64,000 nucleotides of DNA, from assembly GCA_977017575.1 (NCBI GenBank), contig CDRNVI010000003.1, positions 496,001 through 560,000 of the forward strand, in the 5' to 3' direction. Below, piece by piece: positions 40,061 to 50,069 of this stretch; the first letter of the stretch is position 1; each line of letters begins with the position of its first letter. The position numbers and the translations under genes were made by a program. Source of the DNA: Paramoeba atlantica. Taxonomy: Eukaryota > Discosea. The notes beneath the pieces were generated by a model. It saw nothing but the letters and a program-made list of their open reading frames with translations. It made no database searches and was not told the origin of the DNA.

Positions 40061-41968
40061 TTAGCTTGCTTTCCTTCCAATACGAAACATCCTTCGGACA
40101 CCCCATGGAAGAACCACACCCACAACCAACACAACCCCCACAATCGTAATGGAGTACCTCACTACCTTGCGCACCACCCCACCCGCTACTTTACACAACG
40201 GGTTGTACCACGGACAAGACCCTCTCCTGCGAGACCCCTTCTCCTTCGCCACAACATACTCCACTCGATCGAACCGAACCGGAACTTGCAACTGTGGCAT
40301 TTTCGGAGTTATTCCCTCACTTTCCCACCGCAGTGTAGCCTGACAGTAGTCCTCCCCCTCCACAAAGACATGTAAAAAACACGTCTGTGTCCCCGCGGGT
40401 CCGAGGGTGAGACTTAACTCCACCTCAGCCTCCTCCCCGGGCCCGAGGCTCTGGTGCACCGCGGGGGTGCGTACCGTACTACTGGCATTACACCCCATAG
40501 TGAGCGACCCGGCAGTGTCCTTCTCAAAGTTACGTACCCTCACTTTTAGCACCCCCCGGCCCTGGGCAAAGCCATGGCCATGGGGAGTCATAGTAGTACT
40601 CACCGTATTCGTACTCTTAGTCGTAGGACTCGTAGCCGTAGGACTCGTAGTCGTAGGACTCGTAGCCGTAGGACTCGTAGTCGCAGGACTCGTAGCCGTA
40701 GGACTCGTAGTCGCAGGACGCATAGTCGTAGGACTCGTAGCCGTAGGACTCGTACTCGTAGGAATCGTAGTCGTAGGACTCGTAGTCCCACTACCCGTAC
40801 TCACAGGACGCGTAGTCCCCCTCCTTGTCCCCCTCCCCACGGTGGCCCCCACCAAGACCACGTGCATGCGGCCGGAGCCTACGGCATGGATCTCGGTGAG
40901 GTGCTCGGTGGCATCAATCGTGAGGGTGACCAGAGAGGTGTGCCGCTGGGGGGGCAGCCCGTAGCTGAGGGCGTTGTCCCCGTCGCGGTACCCCAGGAAG
41001 GGGCCGAAGTCCGCGGGGAAGAACGAGGTGGTGTTGCCCACCCGCGCGGAGGCGGTGGCCTCGGAGAGGAGGTCGGCGAGTTGGTTGTGGAGACCGTGCC
41101 CGGCGGGGGCACGGCAGCGCTCGGGTTGGTGGACGTAGGCGGTGGGGGAGACACCGATTTTGTTGCACTGGGAGCCGTCCAGGGAGAATTTGGTTTTGTC
41201 AATCAGCGCGGGGTTGGTGCCGTTTTGGGAGACGACGAAAAATTTGTCGGAGAAGGTGGGGGGGTGGACGGGGGTCGCAAAGTCAGCGTGGTACTCTAAG
41301 GTGAGGTTTTCTTTTCGTACGGTCGGGGTGGAGGTGCTGACCTGAATGAATTCGCGCCAAGTGGTGGACAGATTCGCTGCAAGGGAGATCGTGGATTCGA
41401 TTTGCGGGGGTTGAACCTCAAAGACGTGATACCAGGTGTGGTTGTACCGTAGACAGGTCACCAGAGAGCGCATGGTACCCATCCGGCAGCGGAGATCTCC
41501 GCGAAACAGTCGTGGGGGACAGAGACCGGCAACCGCACAGGCCGAACACCGGCAGCAAAACCCATGGCGTGAGCCACACATTTCCTCTACTACCCTATCA
41601 CAGTCTATGACATTGGTGAGGATGTGAGTCTCATACGGCGCCGCATCCACAGTTTACTGATAGACGAGGGGGTAATGCAAAACCACCGCAGGCTTTTTAA
41701 GAGATAACTCAATGGGAGAACGAAATTGGCGAGAGACACCACTGGAGGTATCCGTCGCCTTGGTGAGCAGAAAAGTCTCCGTTCCGTAAATGGCGCCTTC
41801 CTCCACAGAAAGGGTAACTTTGAGTAGGTGTCGCAACTTGCTAGGGGTTTTCTTATCCAAGACCGACGTAACGGAGGTCGCAACAATAGGGCACTTCGCG
41901 AAAGAAAGGTGTGTCGCAAGGACACACAATATCAACAAAGGTGGGGGACTATTTGATTTTTCACCCAT
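40061..41968 (-). CDS. HAP2: HAP2/GCS1 gamete fusogen, interrupted by one in-frame TAA
   Basis: The reading starts at ATG 41966-41968 with a signal peptide (LLILCVLATHLSFA). It runs through HAP2 domain I to PLVYQ, meets TAA at 41654-41656 and continues in the same frame for about 530 codons. The continuation holds the family hallmark: NVIDCDRVVE, then CGSRHGFCCRCSACAVAGLC, RGDLRC, later Cys-containing beta segments, a C-terminal transmembrane segment (TIVGVVLVVGVVLPWG) and a short basic tail. HAP2 is a class II fusion protein that merges gamete membranes. A Thr/Ser/Pro tandem repeat (about 40610-40800) forms a mucin-like stalk insertion. The sequence is otherwise intact, so the TAA may be a nonsense allele, a base-call error or a very young pseudogene. 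Confidence 0.8.
40610..40800. repeat. 15/30-bp minisatellite in HAP2
   Basis: About 12 units of GTAGTCGTAGGACTC / GTAGCCGTAGGACTC alternate. On the minus strand they encode T-S-P-[TA]-[TA] repeats, a likely O-glycosylated linker. Near-identity of the units implies recent expansion and probable length variation between strains. Confidence 0.9.
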
Positions 41969-42439
41969 TACAAGGAAATATGTATTTAAGTGAAACTGAT
42001 TGAAGTACTTAAAAGTGTATAAATTACTTACACTGTTCGTATGTAAGATGTACATTTGCATTTACACCTCCCTACAACCCGGGAAACTGCCTAGTCCACA
42101 ATATACTAGTACTACTTTGCGAGAGCTCTCCGATGAGCTATTATTTTCGAGGATTAGCTAAATTTTACAAAATTTAGACCCTCCCAGCATCTGCTTTGCA
42201 CCCCTGTATGCCTTGCAAGAAAATATTTAACTGGAGGTGTTTGGTTACGTTGCAATCGTGAGGGTTACCAGTCCGTTTCGAACTTCGAACACCATGATTT
42301 ACAATGCGTATGCTTTCACACTTTATCTACTATCTCAAACTGGGGATATCTTGACTTGCATGTGCACGCAGTTATTTTTTTAGCGGTGCTCAGCAAAATC
42401 CCATGAAACTACCCCAAGTGCTGAAAATGGTAGTGCATA
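41969..42439. other. Intergenic stretch
   Basis: Spacer of 470 bp between the HAP2 start and the end of trypanothione reductase. It contains no recognisable gene. The frame extending upstream of the HAP2 Met to 42061 lacks signal-peptide character, so the later start is preferred. Confidence 0.5.
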
Positions 42440-43939
42440 TTACGTTTGTGGTGCATTTTCGCTTCGTTTACCGTCGATGTAATAATATGCTGGCACCCGC
42501 ATCGAGCATAGCTCCTCGGAAGAAGTCGGATGCACACCAATCGTATTGTAAAAATCTTTTACTTTTGCTCCAAGACGCACAGCCACAGCTACCCCTTGAA
42601 TCATTTCCGGGGTATCGGAACCTAGCAAATGTACTCCAACGACTAACCCAGTATCGTAATCCGACACCAGTTTCATGAGGACTGCCTTGTGTGAAGCACC
42701 CGTCAGCTGGTGCATCATGGGCGTAAATCTAGTTTTGTACACCGCAACGCGGGAAAATTTGCTTGCAGCATTCTCCTCAAGAATGCCGACAGTAGCAATG
42801 GGAGGAATAGAAAATACCGCAGATGGGATATTCGTGTGATCTACCGGAACTTGTGAATTGCCAAACATATTACCAGCAACGCGAAATCCTTCATGAATGG
42901 CTACAGGAGTAAGATTGACTCGGTCTGTTATATCTCCCACAGCCCAAACGTTGGCCAATGAGGTTTGACTAAATTCATTGACGTTTACAGCTCCATTTTT
43001 GGCTATATGAACACCTGCCTCTTGCAGACCTAGAGCTGCCGTACGTGGCTGTCGTCCTGTTGCACAGATAATAAGATCCAGATCCCGAAAAATGTTTCCC
43101 TTATTGGTAAACACACACTTTTTTCCTGAAGTTGACTGTATCGCAGTAGCTTGTTCATTGAAATGAATTTCTACTCCCGGACATTTGCTTAATTGTGCCT
43201 TGAGCTCTTGACGACAATCAACATCAAACCCACGAAGAAATAGTTCACCGCGATAAAGCAAAATAATGTTAGGAACACCTAGCCCATGTAGAATGGAGGC
43301 GAATTCGACGGCGATGTATCCTCCCCCAATTATTAGAACTCGGTTGGGTTGCTCAGATAAATAAAAAACTTCATTGCTTGTCACGACATGCTCAATACCC
43401 GGAATTGCAGGCTTGATAGGCCAACCACCGCAACTGAGCAAAATGTGTTCGCTCTTCACCGTGTGCTCTATAGCTGATTGTTCATTCCTTTGATCAATAT
43501 CTTCTGTGATATATACACTCTTTCCGTCGCGACCAAGTGCTCCCCAACCTTGCACCAGGTCCATCTTAGCATCCTTGAACATTTCAATATAGGACTCGTT
43601 TATGCTCCGGATTGTTTTATCCTTCTTCTGCATCAGAGATCCCCATTCAAGTTTCGGAAAAGCAGGAAAATTCCAACCAAATCCTTTGGCATCTTGAAAA
43701 TTGTGATAAAAATTAGCCGCTTGTACCAAAAGCTTTTTAGGAACACAACCAACATTGACGCACGTACCTCCAACGGCCGAGAAATGAGGCGGTCCATGAA
43801 AAATTTGTGGCTCCACAACCAGAACTTTTGCTCCGTACAGGGTCGCACTGTAGTATGCTGCCTCCAGCCCACCAGACCCTGCACCGAGCACTATGAGATC
43901 GTACGAACGAGCAGCTGCGGCTACTAGAGGTAGAGTCAT
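42440..43939 (-). CDS. TRYR: Trypanothione reductase
   Basis: This 499-residue flavoprotein reduces trypanothione disulfide with NADPH. It shows the FAD-binding VLGAGSGGLEAA (residues 17-28), the redox-active pair CVNVGC (Cys60 and Cys65), the NADPH-binding GGGYIAVEFA (near 211), the second FAD segment VWAVGDITDR and the catalytic HPTSSEE near the C-terminus. Substrate-site residues are the trypanothione type: Glu after GSGGL, and Ser and Met in NESYIEMF where glutathione reductase has Ile and Asn. The Trp of trypanosomatid enzymes at the W21 position is Tyr here. HGPPHFSAVGGT is the kinetoplastid insertion before the Cys pair. There is no peroxisomal tripeptide. This gene is the main evidence for a kinetoplastid source. 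Confidence 0.95.
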   Translation of the reverse strand: MTLPLVAAAARSYDLIVLGAGSGGLEAAYYSATLYGAKVLVVEPQIFHGPPHFSAVGGTCVNVGCVPKKLLVQAANFYHNFQDAKGFGWNFPAFPKLEWGSLMQKKDKTIRSINESYIEMFKDAKMDLVQGWGALGRDGKSVYITEDIDQRNEQSAIEHTVKSEHILLSCGGWPIKPAIPGIEHVVTSNEVFYLSEQPNRVLIIGGGYIAVEFASILHGLGVPNIILLYRGELFLRGFDVDCRQELKAQLSKCPGVEIHFNEQATAIQSTSGKKCVFTNKGNIFRDLDLIICATGRQPRTAALGLQEAGVHIAKNGAVNVNEFSQTSLANVWAVGDITDRVNLTPVAIHEGFRVAGNMFGNSQVPVDHTNIPSAVFSIPPIATVGILEENAASKFSRVAVYKTRFTPMMHQLTGASHKAVLMKLVSDYDTGLVVGVHLLGSDTPEMIQGVAVAVRLGAKVKDFYNTIGVHPTSSEELCSMRVPAYYYIDGKRSENAPQT

Positions 43940-44673
43940 AAACCTTAAATTTAATTTTTAAAAGTGATATACAGAGAGGAAAAATATCTTCCTGTTAAGA
44001 AGACTTTTAGTTAAATAGTGCTAACGGCATACTAATGGCAATTACTAATGCCTATTCGGAGAGCTGCTTCCTTTCTTTTTTGAGCAACTTTTTGCCCTTT
44101 TCAGCTTCAATCACAAATCCCAATATCCGCCCCTGATTTTATCTTATACCGTCCCGTTGCTAATGCTTTTCAGCTATGTTTAAGAGTCGTCATGAGTGTA
44201 CGATAGGGATAACTTTCTATATGCATCATATAAAGAGGCTAGAATTTCCGTTTGCACTATAGCTAGAGATTTACCCCCAGTATAAGAAAGGTGATCAATT
44301 TTTTTTCTTTTAGCCGCTTTATTAAGCACGCTGTTTGTTTTCAAAGTGAAATACGAGACAGTGGTGCATTCGAAATTGCAAACAACTGCCGCACTTAATG
44401 AAGCTGCCCAAAAGAAAGACTATTACATCATGAACCATTCCGCACAGAATGGCCCAAATGATGTACAAGATTGTTTTTTCATGCAGGACAAGACCTGCAG
44501 AGATATTTAGGCCCAGTAGGGGTAGGCGCAATCAACACTCCCATCTGGACCTTTTCGCCTTCCGCGGCGACACAGGGAAAAGCGCGGGATATCATCCCCA
44601 GGAAAGCGAAAAGAAACGGTCCCATCGGGCAAACCATGTGTAATCAAATTGCAACCGTACCGATCCTCAGTAA
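43940..44673. other. Intergenic stretch with possible decayed coding remnant
   Basis: About 730 bp. On the plus strand a frame through 44330-44515 (TAALNEAAQKKDYY, then NHSAQNGPNDVQDC) ends at a stop, and a shifted frame (44471-44677, DLQRYLGPVGVGAINTPIW) continues with coding-like sequence. Together they could be a frameshifted gene fragment or transposon relic on the strand opposite to the cluster. No family recognised. Confidence 0.3.
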
Positions 44674-45378
44674 TTAGTATCTCCTAAGCACCACGAATAT
44701 AGGAACTGATCCGTCAAAAATAATTCCTTCTTCGTCAATGTACAATGTGCTCATACCCTTAGGAAGGTGATCAAAGGTCACGGCGCCACTAAAACGATTA
44801 TACGCAAGGCGGAGGCGAATTAGTCCATCTGGCAAGCGCGTGAAGTCCAATGAACCCGATAACTGGTTCCCGCAAAGATTTAAGCTGCACAGTGCAGGAG
44901 GAAGTTGTGTTAGATCAATTGGCCCTGAAAAGCGAGTGCTCGGAGATGAGAATTCTTGTAGCCCTCGTGGTAGAAGGGAAGTTTCAATTCTACCCTCTAG
45001 GTAATTTTTTGCCAGTAGACATCCCTTAAGAGCAGCCCCAAGATGAAGGTCTGTAACGGTGGAGGGGAGGTGTGCCCAGTCCAATGTCCCATGTAAGGCG
45101 AGACCACCCCAACGAATCGCTATGACTGTAGCAGGATACGTACAATCGACTCCAGCCCACTCCGTCACAGACTTCTCTGCCGTCCAAGTCTTATGGTATT
45201 TGGAATAACGCGGTACCGTGACATTTGATATAAAGCGAGAGAGCTCATACTCTGGGGGAAGAATGTTTCCTCTAACTTTGCCTGGGCGAGACTGGGTGGT
45301 GTCGGCGCAGAATGGTAAAAAATAAATGCGAGGTACTCCGTTCATGAACTCATTCAGAAAATGTAAGCACAACTTCAA
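44674..45378 (-). CDS. LRR protein, family member 2
   Basis: This 234-residue paralogue of the genes at 10448, 54917 and 62922 has the N-terminal module: PGKVRGNILPPEYELSRFIS, a Trp, then TEWAGVDC, where the first cap Cys is Thr and the second is kept. Five leucine-rich repeats follow, LPxxLxxLxLxxNxLSGxLDxTRLP type, ending in FDHLPKGMSTLYID. A hydrophobic stretch near residues 15-25 could act as signal. Function unknown; the shared cap and concave-face variation suggest binding proteins. Confidence 0.8.
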   Translation of the reverse strand: MKLCLHFLNEFMNGVPRIYFLPFCADTTQSRPGKVRGNILPPEYELSRFISNVTVPRYSKYHKTWTAEKSVTEWAGVDCTYPATVIAIRWGGLALHGTLDWAHLPSTVTDLHLGAALKGCLLAKNYLEGRIETSLLPRGLQEFSSPSTRFSGPIDLTQLPPALCSLNLCGNQLSGSLDFTRLPDGLIRLRLAYNRFSGAVTFDHLPKGMSTLYIDEEGIIFDGSVPIFVVLRRY

Positions 45379-45579
45379 TCAAAAGTTACGTAAAAAATTA
45401 TTCTATCCCAATTGCACACTTAAAAACCTGGACAGGGTTTAAAAATTTGTATTCCTGACAGACGATTATTTTCGGGTGCCCGCCATAAGATTTTTAAATT
45501 TTAAACAGGTTTTATACTGTAGATTCCGCCCGAAATGTGCTACCAGCATAAATAATTGTTACAAAAAAAGTAGCGTTAG

Positions 45580-46143
45580 TCAATTTTTTTTCACTCCCTG
45601 AACCATGAGGTCTAAAAATTTACGATTGTTTTGGCCTTTCATACTACTCGCCCCTTTTTTAAGCGAATTATCATCGTCGTCGGATGACCACATGTCCTTC
45701 GTACCGCTGCTATCCCTTTCATTTGTTGCTTCCTGAGATCTCACGCCTTGGCATATTGTATTAAATAGTTGAACAATACCCAAAGTTGCTACACGGCGAA
45801 GTCGGGTTTCCAAGTCAGGGATCCTGCTGTGGTGTGGCAATACTCGTAAATATGATTGCCTACGCACCTCCTTTCGAAGAAGCTCTGATGCCTTATTTTC
45901 CTGCTGTTTTAATTCAGGAAGGTCAATGAAGACATCTGCTTCGCTTTCCGAACCTTCAGAAACGATTTGTAACTCGGAAGCGTCTTTTTTCGCTACCTCA
46001 ATTCTTTTCCTCTGCCGTTTATTTCGAATTTTTTCACGCGCAGTGTCTAAAGTTTTTTGGGCTTCATCGCGACGTAAATGTGATAGAAAGGTGCCTTTCG
46101 ACTGCAATATTTGTCGAACTTTGTCTTCGGCAATGGAGCTCAT
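45580..46143 (-). CDS. RRP15: RRP15-like ribosome biogenesis protein
   Basis: This 187-residue protein is basic at the start and acidic later. The core ETRLRRVATLGIVQLFNTIC (near residues 108-130) matches the RRP15 family signature, which reads R-x-A-T-R-G-V-V-x-L-F-N-A in yeast and animals. The preceding helix (LRKEVRRQSYLRVLPH) fits the family. RRP15 acts in the nucleolus in 60S pre-ribosome assembly and 27S pre-rRNA processing. The protein is shorter than yeast RRP15 (250 residues). Two genes downstream is UTP7, another ribosome-assembly factor. Confidence 0.75.
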   Translation of the reverse strand: MSSIAEDKVRQILQSKGTFLSHLRRDEAQKTLDTAREKIRNKRQRKRIEVAKKDASELQIVSEGSESEADVFIDLPELKQQENKASELLRKEVRRQSYLRVLPHHSRIPDLETRLRRVATLGIVQLFNTICQGVRSQEATNERDSSGTKDMWSSDDDDNSLKKGASSMKGQNNRKFLDLMVQGVKKN

Positions 46144-46330
46144 TGAGAAATTATAAATGTGCTTATATTTTCAGTTCAATATATTACGTTACTAATTGGA
46201 TGAACAGAATAAGCTGAAAACTTAATAGTATTAGCCCGTATACACATGTACATGACCCAACTCGAAATCAAGTAAACAAAAATCGGTTGCAAATACCGGA
46301 AGTATTACAGTAGTAGTTCCAATAAGCAAT

Positions 46331-47548
46331 TTACCTATTCGAGGAAACTGATTTTACCGCACTAAGACGTCGCCGAACTTCGCATAAACTCTGCAGTATT
46401 TCGCAAAAATTCTTCTTTGCTTCCAGAAACAACTCTTTCGCTTTTTCTAGTTTTGGAAGTGAGGATTCCTCCAAATCAGTAGATGCTTGAATTATTTTTA
46501 CGAGCTGTTCACTATCCGTAAGCGTCTTCTCCAACCGAGTTTTTTTCGAATTGAACTCAGCATGGATTCCTTTGAGTTGCGAAACGCCATGCTCTGTAAA
46601 TGTTGATTCAGAGGGATTGTACAAAGAACACACTTCCAATGGGGTGCAAGGTGAAATTGTTACTTGAGGCTTTCCGAAAAGAAAATATGGTGTATCCAGG
46701 AGGGCTTCTACTGCTGGAAAGTTGAGGAATCGAACCATGGCACACATACGCATCTCGTCGCATTGTATGGCACATACGGTTGCGTAGTCCATAAAGAAAG
46801 GGATCAATTCATTTATATCCGTTACGTCGCAGGGAATGTGCTCCACCGTGACACACGTTCTCGGTACCATCCATTGGTGCGAAACAGAGACTGTGCAAGT
46901 ACAGGAGGCTGCGTACTCCTTCGGTAGCATTTCCCAGTTGGACTTTAGAACTGTGTAAGGAAAAAGAGCGGGTGAAGAGTGCTCTCTTTCACGGTACTTC
47001 TCAATGGCATGAGGTCGCAAAGACCTTTTAGCATGGCGAGAAGCAGAGATTGCTATCGGTGCTGTTGTAGAGGGAAGGATTGCGGCTTCCTCCAGATTCC
47101 TACCGCCTAACACACTCTTCTTTTCACCGGCCACTATGGTTTCCCTTCCTTCATTTCTCGCAGGAGAAGAAATCGCAACGTTGCTCGTCCGAGCAGCTTC
47201 CGAAGCCGGAATTTGAGGAAAATATTGTAGGGTGTGCTTTTCAGAGGCATCAACTATTACAAACCAATTTTTTTTCAACAATTTTGTCACGAGATTCAAT
47301 ATTTCTGGATCGTCTATGAGCGGGAGTAAAGCCTCCCGCAGAGTGGCCTGTGGATCACTTCCTGCGCGTTGCATGAGGAGTACGTGGTTGCAAACCACAT
47401 TCGCAATCATACCCGCAGAACCGGTCATTTCTGCGTCGTTCTTTTGTGACCTGTCAGACCAATTATTGATCAGTGGCTCCACAAGATCCATGGCAGCTCT
47501 TTGTATGTGCCACCGGATCTCCTCTTCATTGTACGGACCGTAAGTCAT
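46331..47548 (-). CDS. RBM26/27-like protein (PWI-like domain, RRM, coiled coil)
   Basis: This is a 405-residue protein. Residues 8-100 form a helical PWI-like domain (DLVEPLINNWSD, later LREALLPLIDDPEILNLVTK) as at the start of RBM26/RBM27. Residues 225-300 form a degenerate RRM: CVTVEHIPCDVTDINELIPF, then MCAMVRFLNFPAVEALLD. The last 90 residues are coiled coil (KTRLEKTLTDSEQLVKII). Animal RBM26/27 link RNA to nuclear decay through the exosome adaptor PAXT. The CCCH zinc finger of those proteins is missing here. RNP1 lacks its aromatics, so RNA binding may be weak. Confidence 0.5.
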   Translation of the reverse strand: MTYGPYNEEEIRWHIQRAAMDLVEPLINNWSDRSQKNDAEMTGSAGMIANVVCNHVLLMQRAGSDPQATLREALLPLIDDPEILNLVTKLLKKNWFVIVDASEKHTLQYFPQIPASEAARTSNVAISSPARNEGRETIVAGEKKSVLGGRNLEEAAILPSTTAPIAISASRHAKRSLRPHAIEKYREREHSSPALFPYTVLKSNWEMLPKEYAASCTCTVSVSHQWMVPRTCVTVEHIPCDVTDINELIPFFMDYATVCAIQCDEMRMCAMVRFLNFPAVEALLDTPYFLFGKPQVTISPCTPLEVCSLYNPSESTFTEHGVSQLKGIHAEFNSKKTRLEKTLTDSEQLVKIIQASTDLEESSLPKLEKAKELFLEAKKNFCEILQSLCEVRRRLSAVKSVSSNR

Positions 47549-47712
47549 GAAAATATTTCATACTAATGAAAGGGCATTAACACTTGCTAAATAACGTAGT
47601 GGTGAAACGGGTATAAATATTTCTCTCTCAAAGGTATGTCTTGATATTGCATAGTGATAAATTTAGAATGAGAGATCCACATAGGTTTACGAATACGCAT
47701 CCTTCGTATCAA

Positions 47713-49608
47713 CTATTTCCTCCGCTCTTTTTGCTGAGATAAAAAGCCTCTCTCTGAGAATCGTTCGAGAGCCAAATTTTGGTTGTCATCTATGGTTCTG
47801 CCTTTCTTCGACATAACTTTGCGTGCCTGTGGACTCTCCTCGGATAGGCCAATGGGTTCGTCGTCGGAATTTCTTTTCTGCTCCTCGGTTTCATCTTCGC
47901 CCAACGTAATATTCTGTTCTGCGTGCTTGAGTCGCCATCGTGCTGTGCGAACCTCCTTGCGTCCATGTGTTCTTTGTCGGAGTTTGTATCGTTCAACGCC
48001 CTCCATCTTGTTCAACCGTTTTTCTCTCTTGTGCTTCCTTTCAAGTCGGTGACGATTGGCCTCGGCAATCTCCTTGTGCTTCTGATTTTTGAATTTCTCG
48101 ATTACGTTGATCTCTTCCTCCGAATCCTCGGTGCCTGACTTGTCATCCGGAATTCCATTCTCTTCAGCTTTACGCTCTGCGTGGACCCTCTGGCGTTCCA
48201 GCAGCTTCTTTCGTCCTGTCTCGACATGCGCGCTGGCCACGACACCTCCAAGCGAAATGCTATCCGCGGGGAGCTTATCCAGAAGCATGTGAACCGGCCG
48301 CTCCCGCATTTGCTTCCCACTTTCGAAAACATCCGCGTGGTAGAAATCCGGCACCGCACATCCCGCGCCCGGGATCAGAATACTCGAAAACCCCTCACTG
48401 TGACCTATCCCCAACACATCCTCATACGGACAAAACTGCACCTTCCTCACCTGCGTCATCCTCTTTTCAAAATTATACGCCATATACGGCTTCTTTACCC
48501 CACTCCCCCCTTGCGTAAACAACCCCCTCCACACCTCCACCCTCGGCCCCATCCCCACCGCGAGCATATCCTGATCCCCCACCCCCAACGCCGAACCCTG
48601 CGGCGTGTACACCTGCGCCACCCCCCGCATGGTGCGCAGATCCCACACCCGGGTCACGCTATCCCCCCCCTGGGTACACAGGTACCACCCGGTCCCATCC
48701 AACCCCACCCCGGTCACCGCCCCGCGGGACACCGCGATCTTCCCCAGCGCCTCCTTCCCCAGGGGGCTCCACAGCGAGACCACCCCATTACTGTGGCCCA
48801 CCGTAAGCACGTTGGTCCGCGGGTTCCGACACAGCGCCTGGGTCGGCCCCAGCCGCGCGCGGTGTACCCCCACGAGCTTCCCGGTACTCACATCGAGCCA
48901 TGTGAGGAGTCCGGTCTTACTTCCCCCACACAGTAAGAAGTGTTGGGGAAGAAAGGCTAAATGGGTGGTGTTCGCGAACTCCCGGAGTTGGTGGATCTCT
49001 GTGGCCTCGTGGTTGTAGATGTAGGTGTAGGCTTTTTGGGCCACCGCGAACAGTTGGGCGTCGTGGAGATAGTGCAGGTCGTGGGCTCTTTCTTTAAGTT
49101 GGGTCTCGGCTTGGAGGGTAAAGTGTTTCCAGTGGAGGGTGGCGAGATGGCCACGGGAGCCGAGGAGAGCGAGGGTGGAGCCGTTGGGGGGGTAGGCGAA
49201 GGTGTAGGGGCCGAGGGTGGGGAGGGTGAGGTGGAAGTGCTTGCGGGCGGTGGGGGTGGGGGTGGAGGCCAGGAGGGTGGCTTGGGTGAGGGTGTAGGTT
49301 TTTTCGTCGGGGGTTTCGGGGAGGAGGTAGCCCTCGGGTTGCTCGTCGAGGAGTTCGGCACGGGCAAGACGACGGACGGCGGTGCGGATTTTGTGTTCGC
49401 TTTTGCGAAGGGTGGCTTTGAGACGTTTAGAGGAGGGGTCGAGGTGGGTGGTTTCGTTTTCGGTACCGCGGAGGTATTTGGTGCGGGAGGGGGCTGTGTG
49501 GGGTTCCAGTTTTGGTTTTGAAGTGTGTTTGGGGCGAAAGGATGTTTTTTCAGGTTCCTCCTCGCCTTCGGAGTCTGACTTGTACCACCGGGGAAGTGAT
49601 GCGTCCAT
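47713..49608 (-). CDS. UTP7: U3 snoRNP component UTP7 (WDR46)
   Basis: This 631-residue protein is a seven-blade WD40 protein of the small-subunit processome. The WD-like region spans about residues 115-385. The BING4CT domain (about 395-475) is diagnostic: VQFCPYEDVLGIGHSEGFSS, LIPGAGCAVPDFYHADVFES, then PVHMLLDKLPADSISLG. The C-terminal 130 residues are basic and coiled (KHKREKRLNKMEGVERYK), normal for UTP7. UTP7 is needed for early 18S pre-rRNA cleavages in the nucleolus. The GC-rich, Thr-rich N-terminal third is biased but open and in frame. Motifs and length match the family. Confidence 0.9.
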   Translation of the reverse strand: MDASLPRWYKSDSEGEEEPEKTSFRPKHTSKPKLEPHTAPSRTKYLRGTENETTHLDPSSKRLKATLRKSEHKIRTAVRRLARAELLDEQPEGYLLPETPDEKTYTLTQATLLASTPTPTARKHFHLTLPTLGPYTFAYPPNGSTLALLGSRGHLATLHWKHFTLQAETQLKERAHDLHYLHDAQLFAVAQKAYTYIYNHEATEIHQLREFANTTHLAFLPQHFLLCGGSKTGLLTWLDVSTGKLVGVHRARLGPTQALCRNPRTNVLTVGHSNGVVSLWSPLGKEALGKIAVSRGAVTGVGLDGTGWYLCTQGGDSVTRVWDLRTMRGVAQVYTPQGSALGVGDQDMLAVGMGPRVEVWRGLFTQGGSGVKKPYMAYNFEKRMTQVRKVQFCPYEDVLGIGHSEGFSSILIPGAGCAVPDFYHADVFESGKQMRERPVHMLLDKLPADSISLGGVVASAHVETGRKKLLERQRVHAERKAEENGIPDDKSGTEDSEEEINVIEKFKNQKHKEIAEANRHRLERKHKREKRLNKMEGVERYKLRQRTHGRKEVRTARWRLKHAEQNITLGEDETEEQKRNSDDEPIGLSEESPQARKVMSKKGRTIDDNQNLALERFSERGFLSQQKERRK

Positions 49609-49664
49609 GTGTTTGATAAAAAGAGATGCTCTTGAAATAATGTTTTCTAAATAACTTTTGAATT

Positions 49665-49952
49665 CTACGACGAGTCGATAACCTCAAAACGAAACATGCG
49701 AAATACATCTAAATTTGTGTTTTCGGCCTTTTTTTGCAGAGAAGTCCTCAAGAAAATATACATGGTGTATGCATGTACGTAGGAGCAAGCTATTCGTTGT
49801 CCAACTTCAACAATTTCGTCTTTCCTAAATTCGGTCCTAAAATTTTGGACGGAGTGCTCAGGTATGCTAACTTGACTTCTCAATACGTCTGACACTGTCA
49901 TCGCAAGCGGGTAGTGTAATGCATAGCGCACTAACAATCTAAAAAAGCACAT
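49665..49952 (-). CDS. Small LYR-motif-like protein, probably mitochondrial
   Basis: This 95-codon ATG-initiated frame on the cluster strand lies between UTP7 and the exonuclease gene. Near the start RLLVRYALHYP resembles a LYR-type motif, and HSVQNFRTEFRKDEIVEVGQ matches the later R-x-E/T-F-R-K-x segment of LYR proteins. These small helical proteins assist iron-sulfur cluster transfer or serve as complex I subunits. The Leu-Tyr-Arg itself is changed (V-R-Y), so the call is tentative. If it is not LYR, I still think the frame is a real small gene because of strand, position and amino-acid composition. Confidence 0.4.
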   Translation of the reverse strand: MCFFRLLVRYALHYPLAMTVSDVLRSQVSIPEHSVQNFRTEFRKDEIVEVGQRIACSYVHAYTMYIFLRTSLQKKAENTNLDVFRMFRFEVIDSS

Positions 49953-50069
49953 CGGATTATCTTAAACGCCTAAACCTTCCTTTTTACCGCCATACATGTA
50001 TGTTAATCCGCCAGATATATGAAGAACGATGGCCCTTTCTATTCTGTACACACATAACACAAACCAATA
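49953..50069. other. Short spacer
   Basis: About 115 bp between the small LYR-like gene start and the end of the exonuclease gene; nothing recognised. Confidence 0.4.

Noticed and set aside
40574-41299. Plus-strand frame rich in SRRTR repeats over HAP2
   Set aside because: It is the antisense of the Thr/Ser/Pro minisatellite in HAP2; the HAP2 frame carries family motifs.
41654-41656. Genome-wide reassignment of TAA as sense codon, as in some trypanosomatids
   Set aside because: Trypanothione reductase ends correctly at TAA and the other genes show no in-frame stops.
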